Assembly (NCBI GenBank): GCA_022791945.1
Contig: JAAVZY010000033.1
Location: 1 to 52,371, forward strand
Source of the DNA: Oscillospiraceae bacterium
GTDB lineage: Bacteria > Bacillota > Clostridia > Oscillospirales > Ruminococcaceae
DNA length: 52,371 nt
Direction of reading: 5' to 3'
The position numbers were made by a program, and so were the translations under genes. The notes beneath the pieces are model-generated. The model had not been told where the DNA came from and ran no database searches. It saw only the letters and a list, made by a program, of their open reading frames with translations. Below are positions 7,843-15,574 of this stretch, one piece after another (the stretch's first letter is position 1; each line of letters begins with the position of its first letter).

Positions 7843-8364
7843 ATGTCAGCTGCGGAAACCGAATGTAAATGGGAAATGTCCTCAGAGCTCCGGCAGTTCA
7901 ATTATCTCCACAGCGAGCTGGACGCGCTCTATCATGAGATCGCACTGAAAATGAATCTGTCTGACAGCGCCATGATCCTGCTTTATACCATCTGCCAGAC
8001 AGGGGAGCCCTGCCCCCTGAAGGCGGCTTACCGGCTCTCCGGCATCAGCAAGCAGACCTTCAGCTCCTCCCTGCGGAAGCTGGAGGCGGAAGGAATCGTT
8101 GCCGCGCAGATCCACGGGCGGCAGAAGCTTCTCTTCCTCACTGAGGAGGGGCGAAGGCTGGCGGAGCGGACGGTTCTGCGCCTGATTGCCGTGGAGGACA
8201 GCATCTTCCGGGAATGGAGCCCGGAGGAACGCCGGCTGCATCTGGAGCTGTCCCAGCGTTATATCTCCGATCTGAGGCGGAAAATGGGGGAGATAACGGA
8301 GCCCGGCGCGCCCCGGAACGCCCCCGCTCAACCCGATGAATCCGAAAAAACGCCGACGGCGTGA
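7843..8364 (+). CDS. MarR-family transcriptional regulator
   Basis: 173 residues. A winged-helix fold is recognisable: FNYLHSELDALYHEIALKMN (dimerisation helix), LKAAYRLSGISKQTFSSSLR (recognition helix region), then LEAEGIVAAQIHGRQKLLFL (wing) and TEEGRRLAER, the classic MarR TxxG motif. ATG 7843 follows GGGAGGATGGGGG; the earlier ATG at 7813 lies inside the operator at the likely transcription start and is rejected. The next gene downstream was apparently a MATE efflux pump, now reduced to 17 codons, so this regulator may have lost its main target. The C-terminal 25 residues are Pro/Ala-rich and poorly conserved in type. Confidence 0.85.
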   Translation: MSAAETECKWEMSSELRQFNYLHSELDALYHEIALKMNLSDSAMILLYTICQTGEPCPLKAAYRLSGISKQTFSSSLRKLEAEGIVAAQIHGRQKLLFLTEEGRRLAERTVLRLIAVEDSIFREWSPEERRLHLELSQRYISDLRRKMGEITEPGAPRNAPAQPDESEKTPTA

Positions 8365-8484
8365 CACGCCCCGAAAGCCCCGCGTGCGGGCCTTCCGCGG
8401 TGCGCCAAATCGCTTCTGGCAGATGAATGCAATGTTTTGCAGAATATAGAAAGGAGCTTCCGGAAATCCGGGAGAAAAAGAGTC

Positions 8485-8535
8485 ATGAAAACCCGTATTC
8501 AGCTGTCCGATCATTTCAGCTGCGCAAGGCTGCTG
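8485..8535 (+). pseudogene. 5' stub of a MATE-family efflux transporter gene
   Basis: An ATG with GGGAG upstream starts MKTRIQLSDHFSCARLL. Clostridial MATE transporters commonly begin with IQLSDHFTxxxLLRFxxPSI, so I read these 17 codons as the start of such a gene. After codon 17 the frame changes to unrelated residues and repeat B begins within about 12 bp. The pump gene seems to have been deleted or displaced at the junction. Frequent MarR-MATE gene pairing supports this reading. Confidence 0.55.
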
Positions 8536-8546
8536 GGGCTTTCTGC

Positions 8547-9090
8547 AAGGAGAGGCTTTGTGCTACGCACGGAGGATTTATCCCCAGTCTGCGCGAAATC
8601 GCAAGCGGGATTCTACTACGCTCATACTCTCTGCGGGGAGGGGCCTGGTACGACGCACGGAATCCTCCAGGCAGGGCTACCGCCTGGCGGCGGCATCCCT
8701 GCCATGCCCCCGACGTTCCGAAGGAACGTATGAGAGAGGGGATCGCCGCTGCTCCGAAGGAGCGGCGGTGGTGGAAGGATTCCCATGGAAGCAGAAATCC
8801 CCCCACCCGCACATACCGATCGGAAGCACTATCTCCGTCTGCGCAGAAACCCCTGTGCGGCGCAGGAAGTACCCCGCAGGCAGGAGGGAGCTTTTTTCTT
8901 TACGAAAAAAGCGTACTGCGGGAATCAGACTCTCTGCGTGGCAGGAGTAAGGAAGTCTGTACAGACTTAACCCACCCCTTTTTCCGCCCTTAAAAAGCTC
9001 TTAAAAAAGATGGGAATCCAAGGGGGGCCAGGCCCCCTTGGCGGAGCTCGAGGCAGAGCCTCGAGGTCTTGCCCTTCCGGACACGCAGAG
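8547..9090. repeat. mosaic hairpin repeat, copy B (left-truncated)
   Basis: Starts inside the element core (TTTGTGCTACGCACGGAGGA, like the reverse complement of copy G), so it lacks one end. It contains a variable central hairpin (CCGCTGCTCC/GGAGCGGCGG), AGCTTTTTTCTTTACGAAAA, CTCTGCGTGGCAGGAG, GAAGTCTGTACAGACTT, ACCCCTTTTTCCGCCCTTAA, GATGGGAATCCAAGGGG, a CCAAGGGGG/CCCCCTTGG hairpin, a CTCGAGGC/GCCTCGAG hairpin, GTCTTGCCC and CACGCAGAG. The last base touches the mutS stop codon. Confidence 0.85.
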
Positions 9091-11694
9091 CTACTCCCCT
9101 GCCAGTTTTTTCAGCTCGAACAGGGTGTTCAGGGCCTCGATGGGGGTCAGGGTGTCCAGCTGGAGATCCTTCAGCCGCTCCCGGAGCCGATCCGCTCCCG
9201 CCGAAGCAAAGCTCAGCTGATCCTCCTGGGGGACGGGCGGCGCTCCTTCGGCCGCCCGGACGGGAGCGGCGGCCTCCAGATCCGCCAGGTAGGACTTGGC
9301 CGCTTCCACAACCGCCTCCGGTACCCCTGCCAGCTTGGCTACCTCAATACCATAGCTCTCGTCCGCCCCGCCGGGGACGATCTTGCGCAGGAAGGTGATG
9401 TCGTCCCCGCGCTTTTTCACTGCCACCCGGTAGTTCTTCACCCCCGGCAGGGAGGCCTCCAGGCTGGTCAGCTCATGGTAGTGGGTGGCAAACAGGGTCT
9501 TGCAGCCCAGCCCTTTGGAAGCGGTGATATGGCTGGCCACCGCCTTGGCAATGCTCATCCCGTCAAAGGTGGAGGTGCCCCGGCCGATTTCGTCCAGAAT
9601 TACCAGGCTCCGGGGGGTGGCGTTTTTCAGAATATGGGCGACCTCGCTCATCTCCACCATGAAGGTGGACTGGCCGGAGGCCAGATCGTCCGAAGCGCCC
9701 ACCCGGGTGAAGATCCGGTCGCAGATGCCGATGGAGGCGCTGGAGGCAGGCACGAAGCTGCCGATCTGGGCCATGATCACCAGGATGGCCACCTGACGCA
9801 TATAGGTGGACTTGCCCGCCATGTTGGGGCCGGTGAGGATCAGCATCCGGTTTTCCTTTGTATCCAAAAGGGTGTCGTTTGGTACAAAGAGGGTGTCCTT
9901 CAGCATCTGCTCCACCACCGGATGGCGGCCGTTCTGAATTCGGATGGCGCCGCTCATGGTCACCTCCGGACGGACATAGCCATTCTCCGCTGCGGCGTTG
10001 GCCAGGGAAAGGAGAAAGTCCAGCCGGGCCAGCGCCCCTGCGGTTTCCTGGATCTGCTCCAGCCGGGAGGCGGTGAACCGGCGCACCTCGTCAAAAATGG
10101 AGGCCTCCAGCGCCAGGATCCGCTCACTGGAGGAAAGCACCCTGGCCTCCAGCTCCTTCAGCTCCTGGGTGATGTACCGCTCGCAGTTGGCCAGGGTCTG
10201 CTTGCGGATATAGCCCTCCGGCACCTGCTCCCGGTAGGTGTTGGTCACCTCTATATAATAGCCGAAAACCCGGTTATAGCCCACCTTCAGGCTCTTGATG
10301 CCGGTTTTTTCCTTCTCCTGCTCCTCAATTCTGGCTATGTAGTCCTTGGCGTTGGCGCAGAGATCCCGGTACTCGTCCAGCTCCTTGTGGAAGCCCTCCC
10401 GGATGATCCCTCCGTCCTTCAGCGCCACCGGAGGATCCTCCACCAGAGCGTTTTCGATCAGGCTGTACACGTCCTCCAGGGTGTGAATCCGGCTGTTTAC
10501 ACCCGTCAGACAGGGGCAGGAAAAGCCCTGAGCCAGCTCCTTGAGCGCCGGCAGATGGGAGAGGGTGCCGGAGAGAGCCCTCAGCTCCCGGGGATTGACC
10601 GTCCCATAGATCACCCGGGTCATCAGCCGCTCCAGATCGTACACCCCGGAGAGGGCTTCCCCCAGGGCCTCCCGCAGGGCCGCGTCCCGGAACAGCTCCT
10701 CCACGGCGCTCTGGCGGCGGGTGATCTCCGCCAGGTTCATCAGGGGCTGCTCCAGGGCCTTGCGCATGTACCGTTTGCCCATGGCGGTGCGGGTCTTGTC
10801 CAGCACCCAGAGAAGGGTACCCCGCTTCTCTTTGGAGCGCAGAGTCTCCGTCAGCTCCAGATTCCGCCGGGCGGCGGCGTCCAGACCCACATACTGATCC
10901 TCCTGGTAGAGGCTGACGCTGGTAAGCCGCATGGCGCCGTCCTTCTGGGTAGTGTTCACGTAGGAGATCAGCCCTCCCAGCGCCCGGACGCCCAAGGGCA
11001 GCTCCGAAAGCCCCAGATCCTCCAGGCTTTGGCCCTTGAAGTGCTTCAGCACCACGCCAAGGCACTTTCCCTGCTCCAGCTCCTCGGGGGTGTAAACCTC
11101 TCCCACGCACTGGAGCTTGTTTTTCAGAAAGTCCCCGATCTCCGGATAGGAGAGCACCCCCTCGTCAAAGAGGATTTCGCTGGGGGTGAACCGGGAGAGC
11201 TCGCTGATCACCTCAGGGGCCACAGACTTCGTCCTCCGGCAGGTGAGCTGCACCTCCCCGGTGGACACGTCCGCAAAGCAGAGGGCGAAGCAGTCCCCCT
11301 CCAGCAGCAGGGAGGCGATGTAGTTGTTCCGCTCCTCGTTGAGCAGGTTGTTTTCGATGACCGTGCCGGGGGTGACCAGGCGGATGATCTCCCGCTTCAC
11401 CAGCCCCTTGGCGGCGGCGGGATCCTCCATCTGCTCGCAGATGGCCACCTTGTAGCCCTTGTCGATGAGCCGCTTGATGTAGCCCTCCGCCGCATGATAG
11501 GGGATGCCGCACATGGGGGCCCGTTCGGGAAGACCGCAGTCCCTGCCGGTGAGGGTCAGCTCCAGCTCCCTGGAGATCTCCACGGCGTCGTCAAAAAACA
11601 TCTCATAAAAGTCCCCCAGCCGGAAGAACAGCACGCAGTCCTTATGCTGGGCCTTGATATCCAGATACTGCTGAAGCATGGGCGACAATCCCAC
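9091..11694 (-). CDS. mutS: DNA mismatch repair protein MutS
   Basis: 867 residues from GTG 11694, which has AGGAGGG about 7 nt upstream; the ATG at 11679 (MLQQYLDIKAQHKDCVLFFR) is the alternative. The N-terminal mismatch-reading motif appears as FFRLGDFYEMFFDDA (Phe-x-Glu: FYE). C-terminal ATPase: Walker A GPNMAGKSTYMRQ, then GASDDLASGQSTFMVEMSEV, Walker B LVILDEIGRGTSTFDG, and the FATHYHEL His switch. It recognises mismatches and recruits MutL. No mutL is adjacent: repeat B follows directly, and repeat C separates mutS from ylbF and miaB upstream, so the usual maintenance cluster is broken up. Confidence 0.97.
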   Translation of the reverse strand: MGLSPMLQQYLDIKAQHKDCVLFFRLGDFYEMFFDDAVEISRELELTLTGRDCGLPERAPMCGIPYHAAEGYIKRLIDKGYKVAICEQMEDPAAAKGLVKREIIRLVTPGTVIENNLLNEERNNYIASLLLEGDCFALCFADVSTGEVQLTCRRTKSVAPEVISELSRFTPSEILFDEGVLSYPEIGDFLKNKLQCVGEVYTPEELEQGKCLGVVLKHFKGQSLEDLGLSELPLGVRALGGLISYVNTTQKDGAMRLTSVSLYQEDQYVGLDAAARRNLELTETLRSKEKRGTLLWVLDKTRTAMGKRYMRKALEQPLMNLAEITRRQSAVEELFRDAALREALGEALSGVYDLERLMTRVIYGTVNPRELRALSGTLSHLPALKELAQGFSCPCLTGVNSRIHTLEDVYSLIENALVEDPPVALKDGGIIREGFHKELDEYRDLCANAKDYIARIEEQEKEKTGIKSLKVGYNRVFGYYIEVTNTYREQVPEGYIRKQTLANCERYITQELKELEARVLSSSERILALEASIFDEVRRFTASRLEQIQETAGALARLDFLLSLANAAAENGYVRPEVTMSGAIRIQNGRHPVVEQMLKDTLFVPNDTLLDTKENRMLILTGPNMAGKSTYMRQVAILVIMAQIGSFVPASSASIGICDRIFTRVGASDDLASGQSTFMVEMSEVAHILKNATPRSLVILDEIGRGTSTFDGMSIAKAVASHITASKGLGCKTLFATHYHELTSLEASLPGVKNYRVAVKKRGDDITFLRKIVPGGADESYGIEVAKLAGVPEAVVEAAKSYLADLEAAAPVRAAEGAPPVPQEDQLSFASAGADRLRERLKDLQLDTLTPIEALNTLFELKKLAGE

Positions 11695-11729
11695 AAAAAC
11701 ACCCTCCTGTTCCCATTTCCCGACAGCCG

Positions 11730-11769
11730 AAAAAACAGCAGATTCCTCTCCCCCACAGGGAGAGGAATC
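11730..11769 (-). terminator. hairpin with T-run upstream of mutS
   Basis: Minus strand GATTCCTCTCCC-TGTG-GGGAGAGGAATC, a 6-nt gap, then TTTTTT. It lies about 35 bp before the mutS GTG, so it could end transcripts coming from ylbF and repeat C or act as an attenuator for mutS. The gap before the T-run makes it less than ideal. Confidence 0.5.
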
Positions 11770-11802
11770 CACCCGCCGCCTGATCATTTAGGCGTGGCCG
11801 GT

Positions 11803-12386
11803 CAAGACCTCGAGAGCTCTGCTCTCGAGCACTCGCCAAGGGGATTAAATCCCCTTGGCTTCCCGTAAATTTTTTGGGGGTGGGGGATCTTCCCCGCTGC
11901 TGCTTCCCGCAGGGACGATCGCCCGCCTACCCATTTTTTCGTAAAGAAAAAATTCATCCCCATAGGCGGCGCAGAAAGTACGACGCAGAAAGTCCCGAGC
12001 GGGCTCTCCTATGCGCACACTCTCTGCGGAGGGGGAACACTGTGCCACGCTCGGAATCCCCCTGCCATCCGCTTCGCTCCTGGCCCTCCTCCCTTTAACA
12101 AGGGGGGGCAAGAGGTTTCTGCGTCTAACAGAGTCTGCACAAACTCTGTGCGGCACAGGGAGTCCCCTCGTACGCAGGAGGGAGCTTTTTTCTTTACGAA
12201 AAAAGCGTCCTGCGGGAATCAAACTATCTGCGTGGCAGGGATTGGGAAGTCTGTACAGACTCAACCACCCCTTTTTCCGCCCTTAAAAAAGCCCTTTTCA
12301 AATAATGGGATTCCAAAGGGACAAGTCCCTTTGGCGAGAGCGCGAGAGCAGAGCTCTCGCGGCCTTGCCCTTTGACGCACGCAGAG
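11803..12386. repeat. mosaic hairpin repeat, copy C (full length, about 585 bp)
   Basis: Between mutS and ylbF. Left end CAAGACC then CTCGAGAGC/GCTCTCGAG hairpin, CCAAGGGG/CCCCTTGG hairpin, TTTTTGGGGGTGGGGG, CATTTTTTCGTAAAGAAAAA, AAGTCCCGAGCG, a central variable stretch, AGCTTTTTTCTTTACGAAAA, CTGCGTGGCAGGGA, GAAGTCTGTACAGACT, ACCCCTTTTTCCGCCC, CCAAAGGGA/TCCCTTTGG hairpin, GCGAGAGC/GCTCTCGC hairpin, GGCCTTGCCC, CACGCAGAG. Confidence 0.85.
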
Positions 12387-12400
12387 ATCCTGAACAGGTT

Positions 12401-12808
12401 TTAGTGGCAGCCGGAGCAGCCGGAGCAGTCCCCGCCGCAGGAATGGGCGGTGGGATCGCAGGTTTCCGGATCCTCGCCGTTGACGCAGAGCATCAGGATG
12501 CCGTTGATCTGGTTCATCAGGCTGTCCACGTCCTGCTTGGCGATGTTGTACTGCATCATGTTGGGGTTGCCCATCACCTTGGTGTAGGTGTCCTTCAGGG
12601 TCTTGTCCAGCTCCTTCACCTTTTCCTCGTCCTGATCCTCCGCCTGCATGGCGGTGGAGAGCTTCACCCGGATCAGGTTGAACTCCTGGATCATCTGCTG
12701 GAGCTCCTGATCCTCGTCCGCAGCCTGCTGGGCCGCCGCCAGGGCGATATACTCGTCGCTGCTCTGAATCTCCTTGCCGAAATCCCTTGCCATCCGAATC
12801 AAATCCAT
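12401..12808 (-). CDS. YlbF/YmcA-family protein with Cys-rich tail
   Basis: 135 residues. MDLIRMARDFGKEIQSSDEY and the helical core (AAAQQAADEDQELQQMIQEF) are typical of the YlbF/YmcA (RicF/RicA) family. Bacillus members form a complex with YaaT that carries Fe-S clusters and promotes RNA processing. Here the last 20 residues, CDPTAHSCGGDCSGCSGCH, contain five Cys and two His, plausibly a metal or cluster ligand set. The gene sits in the miaB-ylbF-mutS order seen in many Clostridia. The symbol is withheld because paralogues ylbF and ymcA cannot be told apart by eye. Confidence 0.8.
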   Translation of the reverse strand: MDLIRMARDFGKEIQSSDEYIALAAAQQAADEDQELQQMIQEFNLIRVKLSTAMQAEDQDEEKVKELDKTLKDTYTKVMGNPNMMQYNIAKQDVDSLMNQINGILMLCVNGEDPETCDPTAHSCGGDCSGCSGCH

Positions 12809-12856
12809 TTTCGTATCCTCCGTTTTTTGTAGTTTATCTTCCAGTTTAATTGATGC

Positions 12857-13375
12857 TTATTTGCGAAAGCAGCAGGTTTTCACAATGATGTCTGCACACT
12901 CCTCCGGGCTGTACACGCTTGTGTCCACACGCAGCCGGTAATCGATCCGGGGAGCCATCAGCGCCTGCTGTTCCTCCGACTGGCCTTCGTACCGGTCCCC
13001 GCGGGCGATGTTGCGTTTCCGGCACAGCTCCAGCGGGCAGTATACCTCAACCAAATCCAGGGGATTGTCCTTCAGGATTTCCAGCAGCCGCCGGTAATGA
13101 GGGGTGATTTCCTCTCTTTCCACCAGGATTCCGTCAATCAGCACATGCTTTCCCATATCCGAGAAGAGCTTGGCTGTGTGATACATCATCATAATGACCT
13201 CGCTGAGATATTTCCAGTAGTTTTCAAGCAGGTATTTCTCTCCGACCATCTCCTGGAACAGATCGTTGGCCACCACATAAAAAAACACATCGCCGCGCTC
13301 CTGGATGGCTTCAACAATAGAGGTTTTTCCTGCGCTTGTCACCCCGTTCAGGAAAATGATCTGTCCCTTTTCCAC
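12857..13375 (-). CDS. chloramphenicol phosphotransferase-like P-loop kinase
   Basis: 172 residues from GTG 13375 (GAGAGGTG upstream). The Walker A motif IIFLNGVTSAGKTSIVEAIQ is in the form seen in the CPT-like family, followed by MGKHVLIDGILVE and the lid-like VYCPLELCRKRNIARGDRYE. The Streptomyces prototype phosphorylates chloramphenicol, but most family members in other bacteria have unknown small-molecule substrates, so resistance should not be assumed. It sits between miaB and ylbF on the same strand with gaps of about 40-50 bp, probably cotranscribed. Confidence 0.75.
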   Translation of the reverse strand: MEKGQIIFLNGVTSAGKTSIVEAIQERGDVFFYVVANDLFQEMVGEKYLLENYWKYLSEVIMMMYHTAKLFSDMGKHVLIDGILVEREEITPHYRRLLEILKDNPLDLVEVYCPLELCRKRNIARGDRYEGQSEEQQALMAPRIDYRLRVDTSVYSPEECADIIVKTCCFRK

Positions 13376-13417
13376 TTCGACACCTCTCAGCTTACAATTT
13401 GCAATGGCTCGACAGCC

Positions 13418-14806
13418 TTATTCCTGTACCCGGCCCTGCAGGGCCCAGCTCAGGGCCTTCTCAATCCGCACGGTCACAAACCGCCCAACCAGCTCCGGGC
13501 CGCCGGGGAAATCCACAATCAGGTTGTCCTCGTTCCGGCCGGTGAGCCAGCCCTCGCCGCTCCGGCCCGGGCCCTCCGCCAGCACCCGGCAGACGCTGCC
13601 CACCCGGCTTTCCAGCAGCTCCGCCCCGATCTCCCGCTGGACCTCCAGCAGCCGCTGAAACCGGCGGGATTTCTCCTCCGGCGGGGTGGGATCCTCCATG
13701 GAAGCGGCCCGGGTGCCCACCCGCTTAGAATAGATGAAGGAAAAGATGGAGTCGTACCGCACCCGCTTCAGAAGGGCGAGGGTCTGCTCAAAATCCTCCT
13801 CCGTCTCTCCGGGGAAGCCCACGATGATGTCCGTGGTGAAGGTGATGCCGGGGAGCCGCTCCCGGGCGTAGGCGATGAGCCGGAGATAGTCCGCCGTGGT
13901 ATAGCGGCGGTTCATCTCCCGGAGGATCCGGTCGCTGCCGGACTGCACCGGGAGGTGGAAGTGCTTGCAGACCTTTTCGCATTGGGCCATGGTATCGATG
14001 AGCGCAAAGGTGGCGTCCTTGGGGTGGGAGGTCATGAACCGGAGGCGGAAGTCCCCTTCCTCCTTATTCAGCAGGCGCAAAAGCCCGGCGAAGCTGATTT
14101 CCTCCTCCAGCCCCCGGCCGTAGGAGTTCACATTCTGCCCCAGGAGGGTGATGTCCTTGTACCCCGCCGCCAGCAGCTCCCGGAACTCCGCCAGAATATC
14201 CGCGGGTTTCCGGCTCCGCTCCCGGCCCCGGACGTAGGGCACCACGCAGTAGGTGCAGAAGTTGTCGCAGCCGTACATCACCGGCAGGAAGGCCTTGACC
14301 CCCGGATCCCGCCGGATGGGGAGCCCCTCGGGAATGGCGGCATCCTCCTGGGAGAGGTTGAATACCCGCCGCTTTTCGCCGAGAAGCTGCAAAAGCATCT
14401 CCGGCAGCTGGCTGAGCACATGGGTGCCGAAGACCAAATCCACATAGGGATAGCTTTTTTTGAGCTTTTCTGCAATATGCTCCTGCTGGACCATGCAGCC
14501 GCACAGGCCGATGATCAGCCCAGGATTCCGGCGCTTGGCCCCTTTCAGGGCACCTACGTTGCCGAAAACCCGGTCCTCCGCGTTTTCCCGCACCGCGCAG
14601 GTGTTGTAGAGGATCAGCTCCGCCTCCTCCGGACGTTCGCAGAAGCCGTAGCCCATCAGGGCCAGCAGGCCCTTGAGCCGCTCCCCGTCGCTGACGTTCT
14701 GCTGACAGCCGTAGGTATGCACCAGGGCCAGGGGGATCCGATCCCCATACCGCTCCTGGAGCAGCAGGCGAACCCGTTCGATTGTGTTTTGCAGGCTGGC
14801 GGTCAC
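13418..14806 (-). CDS. miaB: tRNA-2-methylthio-N6-dimethylallyladenosine synthase MiaB
   Basis: 462 residues. Methylthiotransferase domain with Cys of HTYGCQQNVSDGE, YNTCAVRENAEDRVFGNVG and GLCGCMVQQ (three Cys for the auxiliary cluster). Radical SAM motif FLPVMYGCDNFCTYCVVPYV (CxxxCxxC), and a C-terminal TRAM domain (SVCRVLAEGPGR to GRFVTVRIEKAL). It adds a methylthio group to i6A37 in tRNAs. Start GTG 14806 has AAAGGAGG upstream; the ATG at 14923 lies upstream of the mapped -10 and is rejected. Confidence 0.95.
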   Translation of the reverse strand: MTASLQNTIERVRLLLQERYGDRIPLALVHTYGCQQNVSDGERLKGLLALMGYGFCERPEEAELILYNTCAVRENAEDRVFGNVGALKGAKRRNPGLIIGLCGCMVQQEHIAEKLKKSYPYVDLVFGTHVLSQLPEMLLQLLGEKRRVFNLSQEDAAIPEGLPIRRDPGVKAFLPVMYGCDNFCTYCVVPYVRGRERSRKPADILAEFRELLAAGYKDITLLGQNVNSYGRGLEEEISFAGLLRLLNKEEGDFRLRFMTSHPKDATFALIDTMAQCEKVCKHFHLPVQSGSDRILREMNRRYTTADYLRLIAYARERLPGITFTTDIIVGFPGETEEDFEQTLALLKRVRYDSIFSFIYSKRVGTRAASMEDPTPPEEKSRRFQRLLEVQREIGAELLESRVGSVCRVLAEGPGRSGEGWLTGRNEDNLIVDFPGGPELVGRFVTVRIEKALSWALQGRVQE

Positions 14807-14894
14807 AGGCGGGAATCCTCCTTTCCGGGAAACGCGGGCCGAAGGGCCCGCGTCAGGTTTCATTTTCAATGGGAGAAGCATGACTTGCCCATTC

Positions 14895-14923
14895 ATTATA
14901 CAGCCCGCGGCGTTGTTTTTCAA
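14895..14923 (-). promoter_or_regulatory. promoter of the miaB cluster
   Basis: Minus strand TTGAAA (14918-14923), 17-nt spacer, TATAAT (14895-14900). The leader before GTG 14806 contains a GC-rich hairpin, ACGCGGGCCC/GGCCCGCGT (about 14832-14853). Confidence 0.75.
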
Positions 14924-15011
14924 TGGCTGGTTCTGAAATTATTTCCCGGCTCCTGCGATTTCGTCCGGCTTTCTTCAAAAAAGCCGCCGGGCCTTGTGTT
15001 TTCCTGTGATG

Positions 15012-15040
15012 TTGCATAATAGGATGAATGGTGATATAAT
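15012..15040 (+). promoter_or_regulatory. promoter of the secreted Cys/His repeat gene
   Basis: TTGCAT (15012-15017), 17-nt spacer, TATAAT (15035-15040), about 40 bp before the ATG. Confidence 0.7.
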
Positions 15041-15080
15041 GAAAAGCAGGTTGCTTATAAAACTGATAAGGAGGAATTTT

Positions 15081-15542
15081 ATGTCACTGAAGCGTTTCTG
15101 TTCCGCTGGGATCCTCTGTCTCCTGGCAGCTATCCTGTTCGCGGTTCCCGTTTCCGCCCATGGCCACGGCGGGCATCGGGGCGGCGGGCACCGTCAGACC
15201 GCTGTGACCGTCTGTACCGTGGAGGGCTGCGCTGCTGTGGGCCGTCATTCCCATGACGGCGTGCTCTACTGCGGCTACCGTCATGAGAGCGGCTTCTGCG
15301 ACGGGCAATGCCTGCGGCTCTGCACCGTGGAGGGCTGCACGGAAACCGGACGTCATTTTCACGACGGGATTGCCTGCTGCGGCTACGGCCACGAGAGCGG
15401 CTTCTGCGATGGGCAGTGCCTGGCGCTCTGCACTGTGGAGGGCTGCGAGACTGCCGGCCGTCATTTCCATGACGGAACCGCCTACTGCGGCTCCAACCAT
15501 GAAGGCGGCTTCTGCGGCGGAGGCTTCTGCCGCAGTGCTTGA
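15081..15542 (+). CDS. secreted Cys/His-rich repeat protein
   Basis: 153 residues from ATG 15081, after AAGGAGG. Signal peptide MSLKRFCSAGILCLLAAILF then AVPVSAHG, followed by a His/Gly-rich segment (HGHGGHRGGGHR) and three tandem repeats of about 35 residues. The repeat unit reads CTVEGC-x4-GRHxHDG-x3-C-x4-HE(S/G)GFCDGQC, that is C-x4-C-x5-H-x-H-D-G-x3-C-x4-H-x3-F-C-x3-C. Conserved Cys and His spacing suggests metal binding or disulfide-knotted modules outside the cell. No transmembrane anchor or LPxTG is present, so it is probably released. I know of no tested function. It is monocistronic; repeat D follows within 40 bp. Confidence 0.75.
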   Translation: MSLKRFCSAGILCLLAAILFAVPVSAHGHGGHRGGGHRQTAVTVCTVEGCAAVGRHSHDGVLYCGYRHESGFCDGQCLRLCTVEGCTETGRHFHDGIACCGYGHESGFCDGQCLALCTVEGCETAGRHFHDGTAYCGSNHEGGFCGGGFCRSA

Positions 15543-15574
15543 GCAGTTCCTTTGAATTCCGTCCAGACGGAGGG

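Noticed and set aside
8427..8993. 188-codon open frame through repeat B
   Set aside because: Crosses the MATE stub and the hairpin modules; composition typical of noncoding GC-rich DNA.
9010..11868. 952-codon plus-strand open frame opposite mutS
   Set aside because: Shadow of mutS; low-complexity composition (Gly, His, Gln, Leu) and its start lies inside repeat B.
12857..13375. Chloramphenicol resistance gene
   Set aside because: Only the broad CPT-like kinase family is recognisable and the genomic setting is housekeeping.
13097..15019. 640-codon plus-strand open frame opposite miaB and the kinase gene
   Set aside because: Spans two real minus-strand genes and has no recognisable domain.
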